Below, one piece after another: positions 1 to 9,259 of a stretch of DNA of 36,450 nt. Position 1 is the first letter of the stretch; every line of letters begins with the position of its first letter. Below the pieces are notes generated by a model that had not been told where the DNA came from, searched no databases, and worked only from the letters and a program-made list of their open reading frames with translations. Location of the stretch: assembly GCA_024682415.1 (NCBI GenBank), contig JAIKZG010000007.1, forward strand, positions 1 through 36,450, read 5' to 3'. Source of the stretch: Prevotella sp. GTDB taxonomy: Bacteria > Bacteroidota > Bacteroidia > Bacteroidales > Bacteroidaceae. A program made the translations under genes and the position numbers.

Positions 1-97
1 ATATCTTCGAAATTTCCACAGATGACTTGTTCTCATCAAAATATAGACGAATGACATCATCATAATACTTTTCGCGTTTCTTAACTTTATATTTCAT
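1..97 (-). CDS. N-terminal fragment of a helix-turn-helix (transposase-like) protein, cut by the window edge
   Basis: An ATG at 97 on the minus strand opens a frame that runs off the left end after 32 codons. The fragment begins MKYKVKKREKYYDDVIRLYF and continues with a DENKSSVEISKI stretch, which reads as the first helices of an HTH domain (basic start, then a segment ending in a typical 'S..EISKI' helix). It resembles OrfA-like transposase or orphan HTH proteins common in Prevotella, but too little is visible to name a family. An imperfect inverted repeat (GTTGAACTC at 99-107, GAGTCAAC at 114-121) lies just upstream of the start and could be an element end or an operator. Function is inferred from the visible N-terminus only. 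Confidence 0.45.
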   Translation of the reverse strand, partial: MKYKVKKREKYYDDVIRLYFDENKSSVEISKI

Positions 98-145
98 CGT
101 TGAACTCGTTTATGAGTCAACTTTTTATAGGCAAAGACAACCATG

Positions 146-375
146 GCAATTTCCTCGCGGAAAAGTCGATATCTCAAACTTGACATAGCAATTTCCTCGT
201 GGAAATGTTAAATATCCAAAACTGACCATAGCAATTTCCTCACGGAAATATCAATATCTCAAAATGGACATAGCAATTTCCTCGTGGAAATACCTATATC
301 CCAAACTGGACATAGCAATTTCCTCGTGGAAATACCTATATCCCAAACTTGCCATTACAATTTCCCCACGGAAAA
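146..375. repeat. Tandem array, six units, 42-bp period, palindromic core TTTCC-TCGT-GGAAA
   Basis: Six copies of a unit beginning (G/A)CAATTTCC start at 146, 188, 231, 273, 315 and 357, giving steps of 42, 43, 42, 42 and 42 bp. Each copy carries a short inverted repeat TTTCC-N4-GGAAA (5-bp arms); the rest of the unit is AT-rich and more variable (variants of CTATATCCCAAACTGGACATA). The last copy has the core CCCCACGGAA, which is also the core of the larger array at 19945-20514. The array occupies the gap between the partial HTH gene and the lpxK terminator and has no credible coding content. Confidence 0.9.
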
Positions 376-383
376 GTGCATAT

Positions 384-416
384 AAAAAGTCCGCACCAGT
401 GTGATATGGCGCGGAC
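384..416 (-). terminator. Intrinsic terminator of lpxK
   Basis: Read on the minus strand, a 10-bp stem (GTCCGCGCCA with TGGTGCGGAC, one G-U pair) encloses an 8-nt loop and is followed at once by TTTTT. It starts 27 nt after the lpxK stop codon and so ends the sppA-lpxK transcript. Confidence 0.85.
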
Positions 417-442
417 ATATAAGCTGCTTGATTTATAAGTAA

Positions 443-1597
443 TCAAATAAATTTGATAGTATCCTTATTGTCATCTTTGGGCTTTCTGCCTTTTGCCAAA
501 ATGCTATTGCGAGAGTTCTTCATCACATAGGAACGAATCTTCTCGTTGAAGTTTTCTTCCTCGTCGAGCATGAATTCTACTTTTATTGGCAAAACATAGA
601 GCGAACGCTTGATGTCATCAGAGAGCACAGACTCCAAAGAATGAAGGCGTGTGGAGTCTTTCTCGGTGGTGATAATCATCTTCGGCTCTGCCATGGCCTC
701 AAAGGTCTGGGCAATCTGCTCTGCGTCTTTGTCCTTAAACTGATGATGATCGGCAAAGGTGAGCGGAGTGATACTCTTGCAATGCGGTTTCAGGTCGAGC
801 ACCATCTGCTTAGGCGAGGCAATGCCCGTGAGCAGAAGCACATTCGTGGCAGGGTCGAGATCTTCAATATCTATCTCGGTGTTGCCATACTCCTGACGCA
901 AAGATTCATATCTGAGCGTGGTGAAATAAAGCGACTGATAGGCATAGAGGTCGAGCACCTTGGTGAGCACACGAAATTCCATAGGCTTCAAGTCCTTTGG
1001 GCATTTGGTGACAATCACGATGTCGGCGCGCGACTTGCCGTCCTTCGGCTCACGAAGTCTGCCAGCAGGAAGCAGTTTGTCGTAGACAATAAGGCGATGA
1101 TAATCTATGAGCAGAATGTTGATGCCAGGCTTAACATAGCGGTGCTGATAAGCGTCGTCGAGGAGTATCACGTCGGTGTCGCTTGTCTTCACATCGGTCT
1201 GAAGGGTGTCGATACCATGGCAGCGGTTCTTGTCTACTGCTACGTGTATGTCGTCGCCGAATTTATGCTTCATCTGAAACGGCTCGTCGCCAATGCGCTC
1301 CACAGGGGTTTCCATGTCGGCAAGCAAATAGCCACGGCTCTTGCGCTTATAACCACGAGAGAGCACTGCCACTTTCTGCGTGTCTTTGAGCAGACGCACA
1401 AGATATTCCACATGAGGGGTCTTGCCCGAACCTCCCACTGTGATATTGCCCACGGAGATTACAGGTATACTGAAAGCTCGGCTTTTTAATATTCCCACAT
1501 TGAAAAGCCAGTTTCTAAAGCCTACCCCTAAACCGTAGATCCAGCTCAGAGGCAGCAGACATTCGTTGATTTTAATGAAATCGCCTTCTGTTCTCAT
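443..1597 (-). CDS. lpxK: Tetraacyldisaccharide 4'-kinase (lipid A 4'-kinase)
   Basis: LpxK phosphorylates the 4' position of the tetraacyl disaccharide 1-phosphate to form lipid IVA, at the cytoplasmic face of the inner membrane. The 384-residue product fits the family: an N-terminal amphipathic segment (about residues 12-35, PLSWIYGLGVGFRNWLF) that would sit on the membrane, the P-loop VGNITVGGSGKTP at about 49-61, then an RGYKRKSRG segment and an ILLDDAYQHR motif typical of LpxK. The start is the first ATG after the upstream stop. It lies 167 nt downstream of sppA on the same strand with only an interspersed repeat between them, and no promoter of the TAnnTTTG type was found in the gap, so co-transcription with sppA is likely. 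A clear terminator follows. Confidence 0.95.
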   Translation of the reverse strand: MRTEGDFIKINECLLPLSWIYGLGVGFRNWLFNVGILKSRAFSIPVISVGNITVGGSGKTPHVEYLVRLLKDTQKVAVLSRGYKRKSRGYLLADMETPVERIGDEPFQMKHKFGDDIHVAVDKNRCHGIDTLQTDVKTSDTDVILLDDAYQHRYVKPGINILLIDYHRLIVYDKLLPAGRLREPKDGKSRADIVIVTKCPKDLKPMEFRVLTKVLDLYAYQSLYFTTLRYESLRQEYGNTEIDIEDLDPATNVLLLTGIASPKQMVLDLKPHCKSITPLTFADHHQFKDKDAEQIAQTFEAMAEPKMIITTEKDSTRLHSLESVLSDDIKRSLYVLPIKVEFMLDEEENFNEKIRSYVMKNSRNSILAKGRKPKDDNKDTIKFI

Positions 1598-1637
1598 TAT
1601 TTCTTTTTCTAAATTATTTATCGCTCACTTTTAAAGT

Positions 1638-1724
1638 TCTCACAGATTTCACAGATAACACAGATTTTATAAATAGAAATAATCTGTAAGGAATATTATC
1701 TGTGTCATCTGTGAAATCTGTGAG
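1638..1724. repeat. Interspersed palindromic repeat of the 'ATCTGTGAAATCTGTGAG' family
   Basis: Left arm 1638-1665 (CTCACAGATTTCACAGATAA...) and right arm 1697-1724 are reverse complements at 26 of 28 positions, separated by an AT-rich 31-nt loop. The transcript between sppA and lpxK would form a long hairpin here. The same words recur at 5857-6049, so this is a dispersed family rather than a gene-specific structure. A further partial copy (TCTGTGAGAGAT) follows at about 1739-1750. Confidence 0.85.
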
Positions 1725-1764
1725 AGAAATATATAGTATCTGTGAGAGATTATCGTAAGAAATG

Positions 1765-3543
1765 TTATCTCAAAATAAGATAATATGGCACGCGAGCCTG
1801 CACACGGCTCTGACCGCGAAGCGACATAACAGAGCTTACTGGCTCATACATCGTGCCGAGAGCCATCTTGAATCCTTCATCAAGATAGTTGTCGTTGCCC
1901 GAAGCGCGCAACAGCAACTGGTCTGACCAGCTTGCGGGAGCTGGATAACCGGCAGTGTGATAATTCTTCACTTTGGCAAGCTGAGCAGCCTTTGCGATAG
2001 CGTCGTCGAGAGAGCCAAGCTGATCGACAAGGCGTATCTTAAGAGCGTCAGAGCCGAGCCATACATGGCCGCCTGCTATCTTCTCCAATTCGGCTGGCTG
2101 CATCTTGCGACCATCGCACACACGCTTGCTGAACAGACGATAGCCATGGTTGATGTAGCGCTGCATAATAGCGCACTCCTCCACCGACATAGGACGTGAA
2201 GAAGAGAACATTGTGGTGTTGCGGTTGGTCTTCACCTCGTCAAACTTCAAGCCGAGCTTCTGAGTCATAAGCGCGCTCACGTCAGGCAACACACCGAATA
2301 TACCGATAGAACCTGTCAATGTAGTAGGCTGCGCCACAATCCAGTTGGCATTGCAGCTCATATAGTAACCGCCGCTGGCAGCCATAGCTCCCATAGAAAC
2401 GACTACAGGTTTCTTTTTCTTCAGTTCTGTAATCTGATGCCACATCTGCTCGGAAGCATAGGCAGAACCGCCGCCCGAATTGATACGTATCACAACAGCT
2501 TTCACATCGTCGTCATTGGCAAGGTCTTCAAGGTCGCGACACACCTCGGTAGCCACGATTCTCTGTCCGCCACCAAAGACTGCGTTAGGAATGATTTCGT
2601 CTACGATATCTCCCTCTGCATGATAAATGGCTATCTCGTCGTCGCCATCGTTGGCGCACTCGTAAGGAATGCCATCCATATCGGCAAAGCCTATCTGAGC
2701 GATGTCGTCATCTTCCTTAATACCAAGACGAGCCTTTATTTCTTTCTTCACCTCGTTGGCATAAAGAGTGCCGTCGATGAGCTTATATTTCTTGTAAACA
2801 TCTGTTGTTTCAAATCCTATATATCTGTCGGCAAGAGCATTGAGAGTGTCTACGCTTATGCCACGGCTCGCGCTCACGTCCTTACACATGTTGCCCCAGA
2901 TACCTTTTAGGTAAGTCTCGGTCTGCAAACGATTTTCAGCGCTCATCTTGTCGTTGGTGAACATTTCTGTCGCGCTCTTGAACGCTCCCACCTTAAACAC
3001 CTGGAATTTCACACCAAGTTTGGCAGCCAAATCCTTAACATATACTTGCTCACCGCCAAGACCATGCCAATCGAGCATTCCCTGAGGATTGATGTAAACG
3101 GAATTGGCAACGGAAGCGATATAATAGGCAGGCTCCGTGTAGTTGTCGCCATAAGCCACAATCCATTTGCCTGTTTTTCTGAATTTAGCAAGACTCTGGC
3201 GCAGCTCCTGCAATGTGGCAGGCATTCCGCTGAAGCTGTGCATTTCAAGATAGATACCTTTTATCTTGTCGTTCTGGGCGGCCTTTTCTATATCAGTCAC
3301 CATTTCGTTCAGCCCGATAGATTTAGGTTGTCCCTGAAGCTCAGCAAAAATGTTGCTTACAGAGTGATCGGCTATCTCTCCATCTAATTTCATCACAAAG
3401 ACAGAATTCTTTTTCACTGTCTGTTTGCTTTGTGTTGAGGCAATCATTCCGATAAGGCTCATCACGCACAGGACAGTACAGATAATGCCAAACGCGAACA
3501 AGCCGACAATGGTTGCCAACACATTCTTAAAAAAATCTTTCAT
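1765..3543 (-). CDS. sppA: Signal peptide peptidase SppA, 67-kDa type (protease IV)
   Basis: SppA is a membrane-anchored Ser/Lys protease that degrades released signal peptides. At 592 residues this is the long form with two tandem S49 domains. An N-terminal transmembrane segment spans about residues 7-35. The catalytic Lys is K189 in FKVGAFKSATEMF of the N-terminal domain. The nucleophile Ser is S390 in GAMAASGGYYMS of the C-terminal domain, preceded by the INSGGGS loop at about 355-360. All key residues are present. The gene has its own promoter facing away from groES and is followed by lpxK on the same strand. The 5' untranslated region contains a perfect 16-bp palindrome close to the predicted transcription start. 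Confidence 0.95.
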   Translation of the reverse strand: MKDFFKNVLATIVGLFAFGIICTVLCVMSLIGMIASTQSKQTVKKNSVFVMKLDGEIADHSVSNIFAELQGQPKSIGLNEMVTDIEKAAQNDKIKGIYLEMHSFSGMPATLQELRQSLAKFRKTGKWIVAYGDNYTEPAYYIASVANSVYINPQGMLDWHGLGGEQVYVKDLAAKLGVKFQVFKVGAFKSATEMFTNDKMSAENRLQTETYLKGIWGNMCKDVSASRGISVDTLNALADRYIGFETTDVYKKYKLIDGTLYANEVKKEIKARLGIKEDDDIAQIGFADMDGIPYECANDGDDEIAIYHAEGDIVDEIIPNAVFGGGQRIVATEVCRDLEDLANDDDVKAVVIRINSGGGSAYASEQMWHQITELKKKKPVVVSMGAMAASGGYYMSCNANWIVAQPTTLTGSIGIFGVLPDVSALMTQKLGLKFDEVKTNRNTTMFSSSRPMSVEECAIMQRYINHGYRLFSKRVCDGRKMQPAELEKIAGGHVWLGSDALKIRLVDQLGSLDDAIAKAAQLAKVKNYHTAGYPAPASWSDQLLLRASGNDNYLDEGFKMALGTMYEPVSSVMSLRGQSRVQARVPYYLILR

Positions 3544-3575
3544 GTTATATGTTTACGGTTTAATATATATATTAA

Positions 3576-3591
3576 TAATGTAATTACATTA
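3576..3591. promoter_or_regulatory. Perfect 16-bp palindrome at the predicted sppA transcription start
   Basis: TAATGTAATTACATTA reads identically on both strands. It lies 2 bp downstream of the sppA -7 box, where the transcription start should fall, so a protein bound here would block initiation. The region is AT-rich, which raises the chance of a fortuitous palindrome; no regulator can be named. Confidence 0.4.
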
Positions 3592-3593
3592 TG

Positions 3594-3624
3594 CAAATGT
3601 AGCATAATAATGTGTCAATTCAAA
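3594..3624 (-). promoter_or_regulatory. Bacteroidetes-type housekeeping promoter of sppA
   Basis: On the minus strand TTTG (3624-3621), a 19-bp spacer and TACATTTG (3601-3594) match the Bacteroidetes -33/-7 consensus TTTG-N19-TAnnTTTG exactly. The predicted transcript start near 3587 leaves a leader of about 44 nt before the sppA ATG. Confidence 0.8.
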
Positions 3625-3638
3625 ATAATTTATGACTT

Positions 3639-3680
3639 TTTGCCAAAAATGGCACACTCTACTGTGCCAAAAATGGCACA
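3639..3680. promoter_or_regulatory. Two 18-bp dyads upstream of the groESL sigma-54 promoter
   Basis: The dyad at 3663-3680 is perfect: TGTGCCA-AAAA-TGGCACA. A second copy at 3639-3656 differs by one base (TTTGCCA-AAAA-TGGCACA). They are 24 bp apart, slightly over two helical turns, and end 10 bp before the sigma-54 -24 element. The same sites lie about 15 bp upstream of the sppA -33 box. The arrangement suggests cooperative binding of a dimeric regulator, plausibly the activator that sigma-54 requires. Sigma-54 activators usually bind farther upstream, so a repressor acting on one or both genes is also possible. Confidence 0.7.
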
Positions 3681-3690
3681 CTTCGGGATT

Positions 3691-3706
3691 TGGCACGAAA
3701 ATTGCA
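3691..3706 (+). promoter_or_regulatory. Sigma-54 (RpoN) -24/-12 promoter of groES-groL
   Basis: TGGCACGAAAATTGCA matches the sigma-54 consensus TGGCAC-N5-TTGCW at every defined position, with the invariant GG (3692-3693) and GC (3704-3705) separated by the required 10 bp. The predicted transcript start is near 3716, giving a leader of about 100 nt. No TAnnTTTG box is present on the plus strand between 3600 and 3815, so this is the only recognisable promoter for the operon. Confidence 0.8.
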
Positions 3707-3815
3707 TGTAATATAGTGAAGGGCGACCAAAACAAAGGATTGCCGCTAAAAGGCGACATGAGAAAGGATAGCCCGAACAGACAATAATATTCAAACTTTA
3801 AAAATAATAAGAATT

Positions 3816-4088
3816 ATGAACATTAAACCATTAGCAGACAGAGTGCTGGTACTCCCTGCACCAGCAGAAGAGAAAGTCGGTGGAATCATCATTCCTGACA
3901 CAGCCAAAGAGAAACCACTTCATGGCAAGGTTGTTGCCGTAGGTAATGGCACAAAGGATGAGGAGATGGTGCTCAAAGAAGGCGACGAAGTGCTTTATGG
4001 CAAATACAGCGGCACAGAGTTGGAATATGAAGGTGAGAAGTATCTCATCATGCGCCAGAACGACGTTCTTGCTGTCTTAGGTAAATAA
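3816..4088 (+). CDS. groES: Co-chaperonin GroES (Hsp10)
   Basis: GroES forms the heptameric lid that caps the GroEL folding chamber in the cytoplasm. The 90-residue product has the family's normal length and motifs: the start [19 protein letters not shown], the mobile loop about residues 17-31 ending [13 protein letters not shown], and the C-terminal strand [19 protein letters not shown]. It is followed after 47 nt by groL on the same strand. No Shine-Dalgarno is visible; the bases before the ATG are A-rich (AAAAATAATAAGAATT), as usual in this phylum. Confidence 0.98.
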   Translation: MNIKPLADRVLVLPAPAEEKVGGIIIPDTAKEKPLHGKVVAVGNGTKDEEMVLKEGDEVLYGKYSGTELEYEGEKYLIMRQNDVLAVLGK

Positions 4089-4126
4089 TCACATGTTTTT
4101 CACATATTCAGAACAATTTAAAGTAA

Positions 4127-5761
<1,635 letters not shown>

Positions 5762-5812
5762 TTCATTCACAATGTGTGAATTAGATTAACGTCTAAAAAT
5801 AACATATAACGA

Positions 5813-5850
5813 AAGAGGCCGTGCCATTTATTTGACACGACCTCTTTTTT
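5813..5850 (+). terminator. Intrinsic terminator of groES-groL
   Basis: AGAGGCCGTGCCA and TGACACGACCTCT form a 13-position stem with two internal C-A mismatches around a TTTATT loop, followed by TTTTTT on the plus strand. Read on the minus strand the same mismatches become G-U pairs, but no T-run follows there. Confidence 0.8.
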
Positions 5851-5856
5851 GTTTTT

Positions 5857-6049
5857 CTCTCACGGATTATTTTAACTCTCACAGATTAATATTTAGGCTC
5901 TCACAGATTTCACAGATAACACGGATTTTTATATAATCTGTGAGAGATGTTATCCACAAATGAATATATCTGTGAAATCTGTGAAATCTGTGAGAATTTA
6001 TTATCCACGAATGAATATATCTGTGGAATCTGTGGAATCTGTGAGAGAT
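5857..6049. repeat. Cluster of dispersed 'ATCTGTGAAATCTGTG' repeats downstream of trpG and groL
   Basis: This 190-bp convergent gap is built almost wholly of short words: CTCACAGATT and CTCTCACAGATTTCACAG copies in one orientation at 5857-5925, then ATCTGTGA(G/A) words in the other orientation. The right half contains two tandem copies of a roughly 50-bp block (TTATCCAC(A/G)AATGAATATATCTGTG...). The family is the same as at 1638-1724. A 60-codon open frame on the minus strand here (RFHRFHRYIHSWI repeats) is only a by-product of the repeat. No separate terminator for the trp operon was seen; the inverted words could serve as a 3' stem. Confidence 0.85.
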
Positions 6050-6050
6050 A

Positions 6051-6614
6051 TTAAATGTCAAGCCAGTTGCTTATGATTTGTTTGCCCATTGGAGTGAGCA
6101 CACTTTCGGGGTGAAACTGAATGCCATGGATATTGTAATTCTTATGGCGCAATCCCATTATCTGCCCATCATCGCTCACCGCTGTAACCTCCAGACATTC
6201 TGGGAAATTGGCTCTGTCTACCACCCAACTATGGTATCTGCCCATCATTATGCGCTTCGGCATTCCGCTGAAAATAACATCGTTGCCAAACTGAGTGCCC
6301 TCAGTGGAAACTCCATGATATACTTCAGAAAGATTGGTAAGTCGCGCGCCAAACACCTCACCTATCGCCTGATGACCAAGACATACGCCAAGCATCGGCT
6401 TCTTGCCGGCATAAGCCTTGATTACATCCTCAAGCAGACCTGCCTCTGACGGAATGCCCGGACCAGGACTGAGAATGATGTTATCAAACGTTTCAAGCTG
6501 TGGCAAAGTGAACTTATCGTTACGATAGACAGTAACTGCCACGCCAAGCTCACGCACGAGATGAGCAAGATTATAGGTGAATGAATCGTAATTGTCGATT
6601 ATTACTGTTTTCAT
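6051..6614 (-). CDS. trpG: Anthranilate synthase component II (glutamine amidotransferase)
   Basis: TrpG hydrolyses glutamine and passes ammonia to TrpE for anthranilate synthesis. The 187-residue class I glutamine amidotransferase has an intact triad: nucleophile C78 in LGVCLGHQAIGE, and H168 with E170 in GIQFHPES. The oxyanion segment SPGPGIP is at about 49-55. It overlaps trpE by 4 bp (ATGA), so the two are translationally coupled and made in equal amounts. The family also contains PabA and bifunctional TrpG/PabA proteins; the trp operon context supports TrpG, though dual use for folate synthesis is possible. It is the last gene of the operon. Confidence 0.93.
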   Translation of the reverse strand: MKTVIIDNYDSFTYNLAHLVRELGVAVTVYRNDKFTLPQLETFDNIILSPGPGIPSEAGLLEDVIKAYAGKKPMLGVCLGHQAIGEVFGARLTNLSEVYHGVSTEGTQFGNDVIFSGMPKRIMMGRYHSWVVDRANFPECLEVTAVSDDGQIMGLRHKNYNIHGIQFHPESVLTPMGKQIISNWLDI

Positions 6615-8029
6615 ATTGTTTCCGCTATTTTAATTGCCTTGACGAGCGCGCCGAGTTTGTTGTTGCACTCCTCTAATTCATATTGGTCGTCGCTCTTGGC
6701 GACAACGCCAGAGCCTGCCTGAAACCACAGCTCGCCATTACGGCTGATAAATGTGCGAATTACTATCGCCTGATTGAGATTGCCATTCAACCCGATAAAG
6801 CCTATGCAACCGCCATAAGCTCCACGATTATGAGGTTCAAGCTCGCTGATAATCTGCATAGCTCTCACCTTTGGCGCGCCCGAAAGAGTGCCGGCAGGAA
6901 ATGTGTCGATGAAAGCCTTGATAGGGTCGGCATTCTTATTGAGATTACCACTCACACGGCTTACAAGATGGATAACATGGCTATAAAACTGCATATCCTT
7001 ATAGAAATCCACATGCACACCGCTACAGTTGCGGCTTAAATCGTTGCGTGCTAAATCTACAAGCATCACGTGCTCCGCGTTTTCCTTAGGGTCGTTGCGC
7101 AGAAACTCAGCGTTCTTCTTATCCTTTTCGGGATTGCCTGTGCGCTTGGTAGTGCCGGCAATAGGGTCAATATATGCTGTCTTATCTTCTATACGGCAAT
7201 GAGTTTCGGGAGAAGAACCGAAGATGCGGAAGCCTCCGAAATCGAAATAAAACAGATATGGCGAAGGATTGATACTGCGGAGCGCGCGATAGAGTTTGAA
7301 ATCATCGCCCTCATATTTCTGAATGAAGCGACGCGAGATAACAATCTGAAACACATCGCCACGCAGACAATGCTCTATACATTTACGAATGTTAGCCTTA
7401 TGCTCTTCATCGGTGAGAGTGCTTGTAACCTCGCCCACAGGATGAAAATCGTAGGGCTTGACATTATCACGCGCGATAAGTCGCTCAAGATTATCAACAT
7501 CTGCCTGACCGCTCTTTTCATCTGTCGAAAGGCAAATAAGCTTCATCGTGTTGTTGAAATGATCAAACACGATGACATCCTTATATAATATGTAGAGCAA
7601 ATCAGGAGCGTCGTTCTTCTCAATGGTGGTATCTTTCACGTTGATATGCTCAAAATATCTCACAGCGTTAAAGGCTGTATAGCCATAAAGTCCGCAATAG
7701 TTGCTTCCGTCGCCCTCCACATGAATATTGCTGATAAATGTGTTGATTACCTTTTCTACAGGACATTCATCAGAAATGCGGAAATGCTCCACCGTGCCGT
7801 CGGGCCATGCGCACTCTCCCACTCCATGCGCTACGCTCACATGGCCTATGGGATAAATGCCGATGAATGAGCGACTGTTGTCAGAGCCATGATAATCAGA
7901 ACTCTCCATAAGCGCGCTCTGCGGATACACATCCCTAAGGCGCATATAAACGCCCACAGGAGTATAAAGATCGGCAAGAATGGTGCGCGAAGAGGTAGAA
8001 TACTCAAAGCATTTTTTAGAAGTTTCCAT
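6611..8029 (-). CDS. trpE: Anthranilate synthase component I
   Basis: TrpE converts chorismate and ammonia to anthranilate, the first committed step to tryptophan. The 472-residue protein has the N-terminal regulatory domain followed by the chorismate-binding domain (motifs DVFQIVISRRF, PSPYLFYFDFGGFRIFGSSPE, PIAGTTKRTGNPEKD, ENAEHVMLVDLARNDL, PAGTLSGAPK). The tryptophan feedback motif LLES appears as LMES at residues 40-43, a conservative change that should keep the inhibitor pocket. It overlaps trpB by 14 bp upstream and trpG by 4 bp downstream. Confidence 0.94.
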   Translation of the reverse strand: METSKKCFEYSTSSRTILADLYTPVGVYMRLRDVYPQSALMESSDYHGSDNSRSFIGIYPIGHVSVAHGVGECAWPDGTVEHFRISDECPVEKVINTFISNIHVEGDGSNYCGLYGYTAFNAVRYFEHINVKDTTIEKNDAPDLLYILYKDVIVFDHFNNTMKLICLSTDEKSGQADVDNLERLIARDNVKPYDFHPVGEVTSTLTDEEHKANIRKCIEHCLRGDVFQIVISRRFIQKYEGDDFKLYRALRSINPSPYLFYFDFGGFRIFGSSPETHCRIEDKTAYIDPIAGTTKRTGNPEKDKKNAEFLRNDPKENAEHVMLVDLARNDLSRNCSGVHVDFYKDMQFYSHVIHLVSRVSGNLNKNADPIKAFIDTFPAGTLSGAPKVRAMQIISELEPHNRGAYGGCIGFIGLNGNLNQAIVIRTFISRNGELWFQAGSGVVAKSDDQYELEECNNKLGALVKAIKIAETI

Positions 8030-9218
8030 ATTCTTTAGCCAGTTCTTTATTATTCAAATAGGTTTCCACATCCTTGTCGCCACGACCGCTTACAGTGAGC
8101 ACGACAATATCAGTAGGTTTAAACTTCATCTTCTTTAAGGCTGCGATAGCATGAGCGCTCTCTATTGCCGGAACGATACCCTCCATGCGAGTGAGTTCAT
8201 AGCCTGCGTAGATAGCTTCATCATCATTTACGGCAAGCACATGCTCACGTCCCTTTTCTGCCAAATCGGCGTGCATAGGGCCTATGCCAGGATAATCAAG
8301 ACCGGCAGAGATAGTGAAAGCCTCTTTTATTTGTCCGTCTTCAGTCTGCATTACGAGAGTGCGCGCGCCATGAATGATTCCCTCCGTGCCACAATGGATT
8401 GTAGCTGCGGTGTAATCAGTATCTACTCCATGTCCGCCTGCCTCGGCAAGATATATCTGCACTCTGTCGTCATCAATGTAATGGTAAATAGTGCCGGCGG
8501 CATTGCTTCCGCCACCGATACATGCTACAAGGTAATCGGGATAATCACGCCCTGTCTTTTCCATCAGCTGCTCTTTTATCTCCTTTGAGATAATGCTCTG
8601 CAGCTTAGCCACGATGTCGGGATAAGGATGAGGGCCCATGGTAGAACCCACGATATAGAATGTTTCCTCAGGATGGCAGCACCAGTCGCGGATTGCTTCT
8701 GAGCAAGCATCGCTCAAGGTCATGTTGCCCGTAGTGACAGGATGGATTGTAGCGCCGAGCATACGCATACGCTCTACATTGGTGTGCTGACGCTCCACAT
8801 CGGTCTTGCCCATGAATATTTCGCATTTCATATCCATAAGCGCGCACACCGTAGCAGTGGCAACGCCATGCTGACCTGCGCCCGTTTCAGCGATAATACG
8901 AGTTTTGCCCATCTTCTTTGCCATGAGAATCTGCCCCACGGTGTTGTTAATTTTATGAGCGCCCGTATGATTCAAATCCTCACGCTTCAGATATAGCTTG
9001 CAGCCGTATTTCTCGCTCATGCGCTTGGCATAATATAGCGGAGATGGTCTGCCTACATAATCTCTAAGCAAAGCATAATATTCCTTCTTAAAATCCTCGC
9101 TCTCGAGAATAGGAAGATATGCTTCCTGCAAATCAGTGACACACTTATAAAGTATCTCAGGCACATAAGCTCCGCCATACTTTCCGAAAAAACCATCTTT
9201 ATTTACCTTGTAATTCAT
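8016..9218 (-). CDS. trpB: Tryptophan synthase beta chain
   Basis: TrpB condenses indole with serine using pyridoxal phosphate, in a complex with TrpA that channels indole. The 400-residue product is full length, with the N-terminal FGKYGGAYVPEIL start typical of TrpB1, the PLP lysine in LNHTGAHKINNTVGQ, the phosphate-binding GGGSNAAG loop and the C-terminal VLTVSGRGDKD segment. It is 41 nt downstream of trpA, the largest gap inside the operon, and overlaps trpE by 14 bp. Being after trpA and before trpE, it marks the junction of the permuted gene order. Confidence 0.97.
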   Translation of the reverse strand: MNYKVNKDGFFGKYGGAYVPEILYKCVTDLQEAYLPILESEDFKKEYYALLRDYVGRPSPLYYAKRMSEKYGCKLYLKREDLNHTGAHKINNTVGQILMAKKMGKTRIIAETGAGQHGVATATVCALMDMKCEIFMGKTDVERQHTNVERMRMLGATIHPVTTGNMTLSDACSEAIRDWCCHPEETFYIVGSTMGPHPYPDIVAKLQSIISKEIKEQLMEKTGRDYPDYLVACIGGGSNAAGTIYHYIDDDRVQIYLAEAGGHGVDTDYTAATIHCGTEGIIHGARTLVMQTEDGQIKEAFTISAGLDYPGIGPMHADLAEKGREHVLAVNDDEAIYAGYELTRMEGIVPAIESAHAIAALKKMKFKPTDIVVLTVSGRGDKDVETYLNNKELAKEYGNF

Positions 9219-9259
9219 GTACTTCTCTTATTATTAATATCTAAATATAAATGCCATCG

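Noticed and set aside
641..1489. 282-codon plus-strand frame opposite lpxK
   Set aside because: Fully antisense to a clear lpxK with intact motifs; its translation shows no domain.
5879..6061. 60-codon minus-strand frame with RFHRFHRYIHSWI repeats
   Set aside because: Translation of the dispersed repeat words, not a gene.
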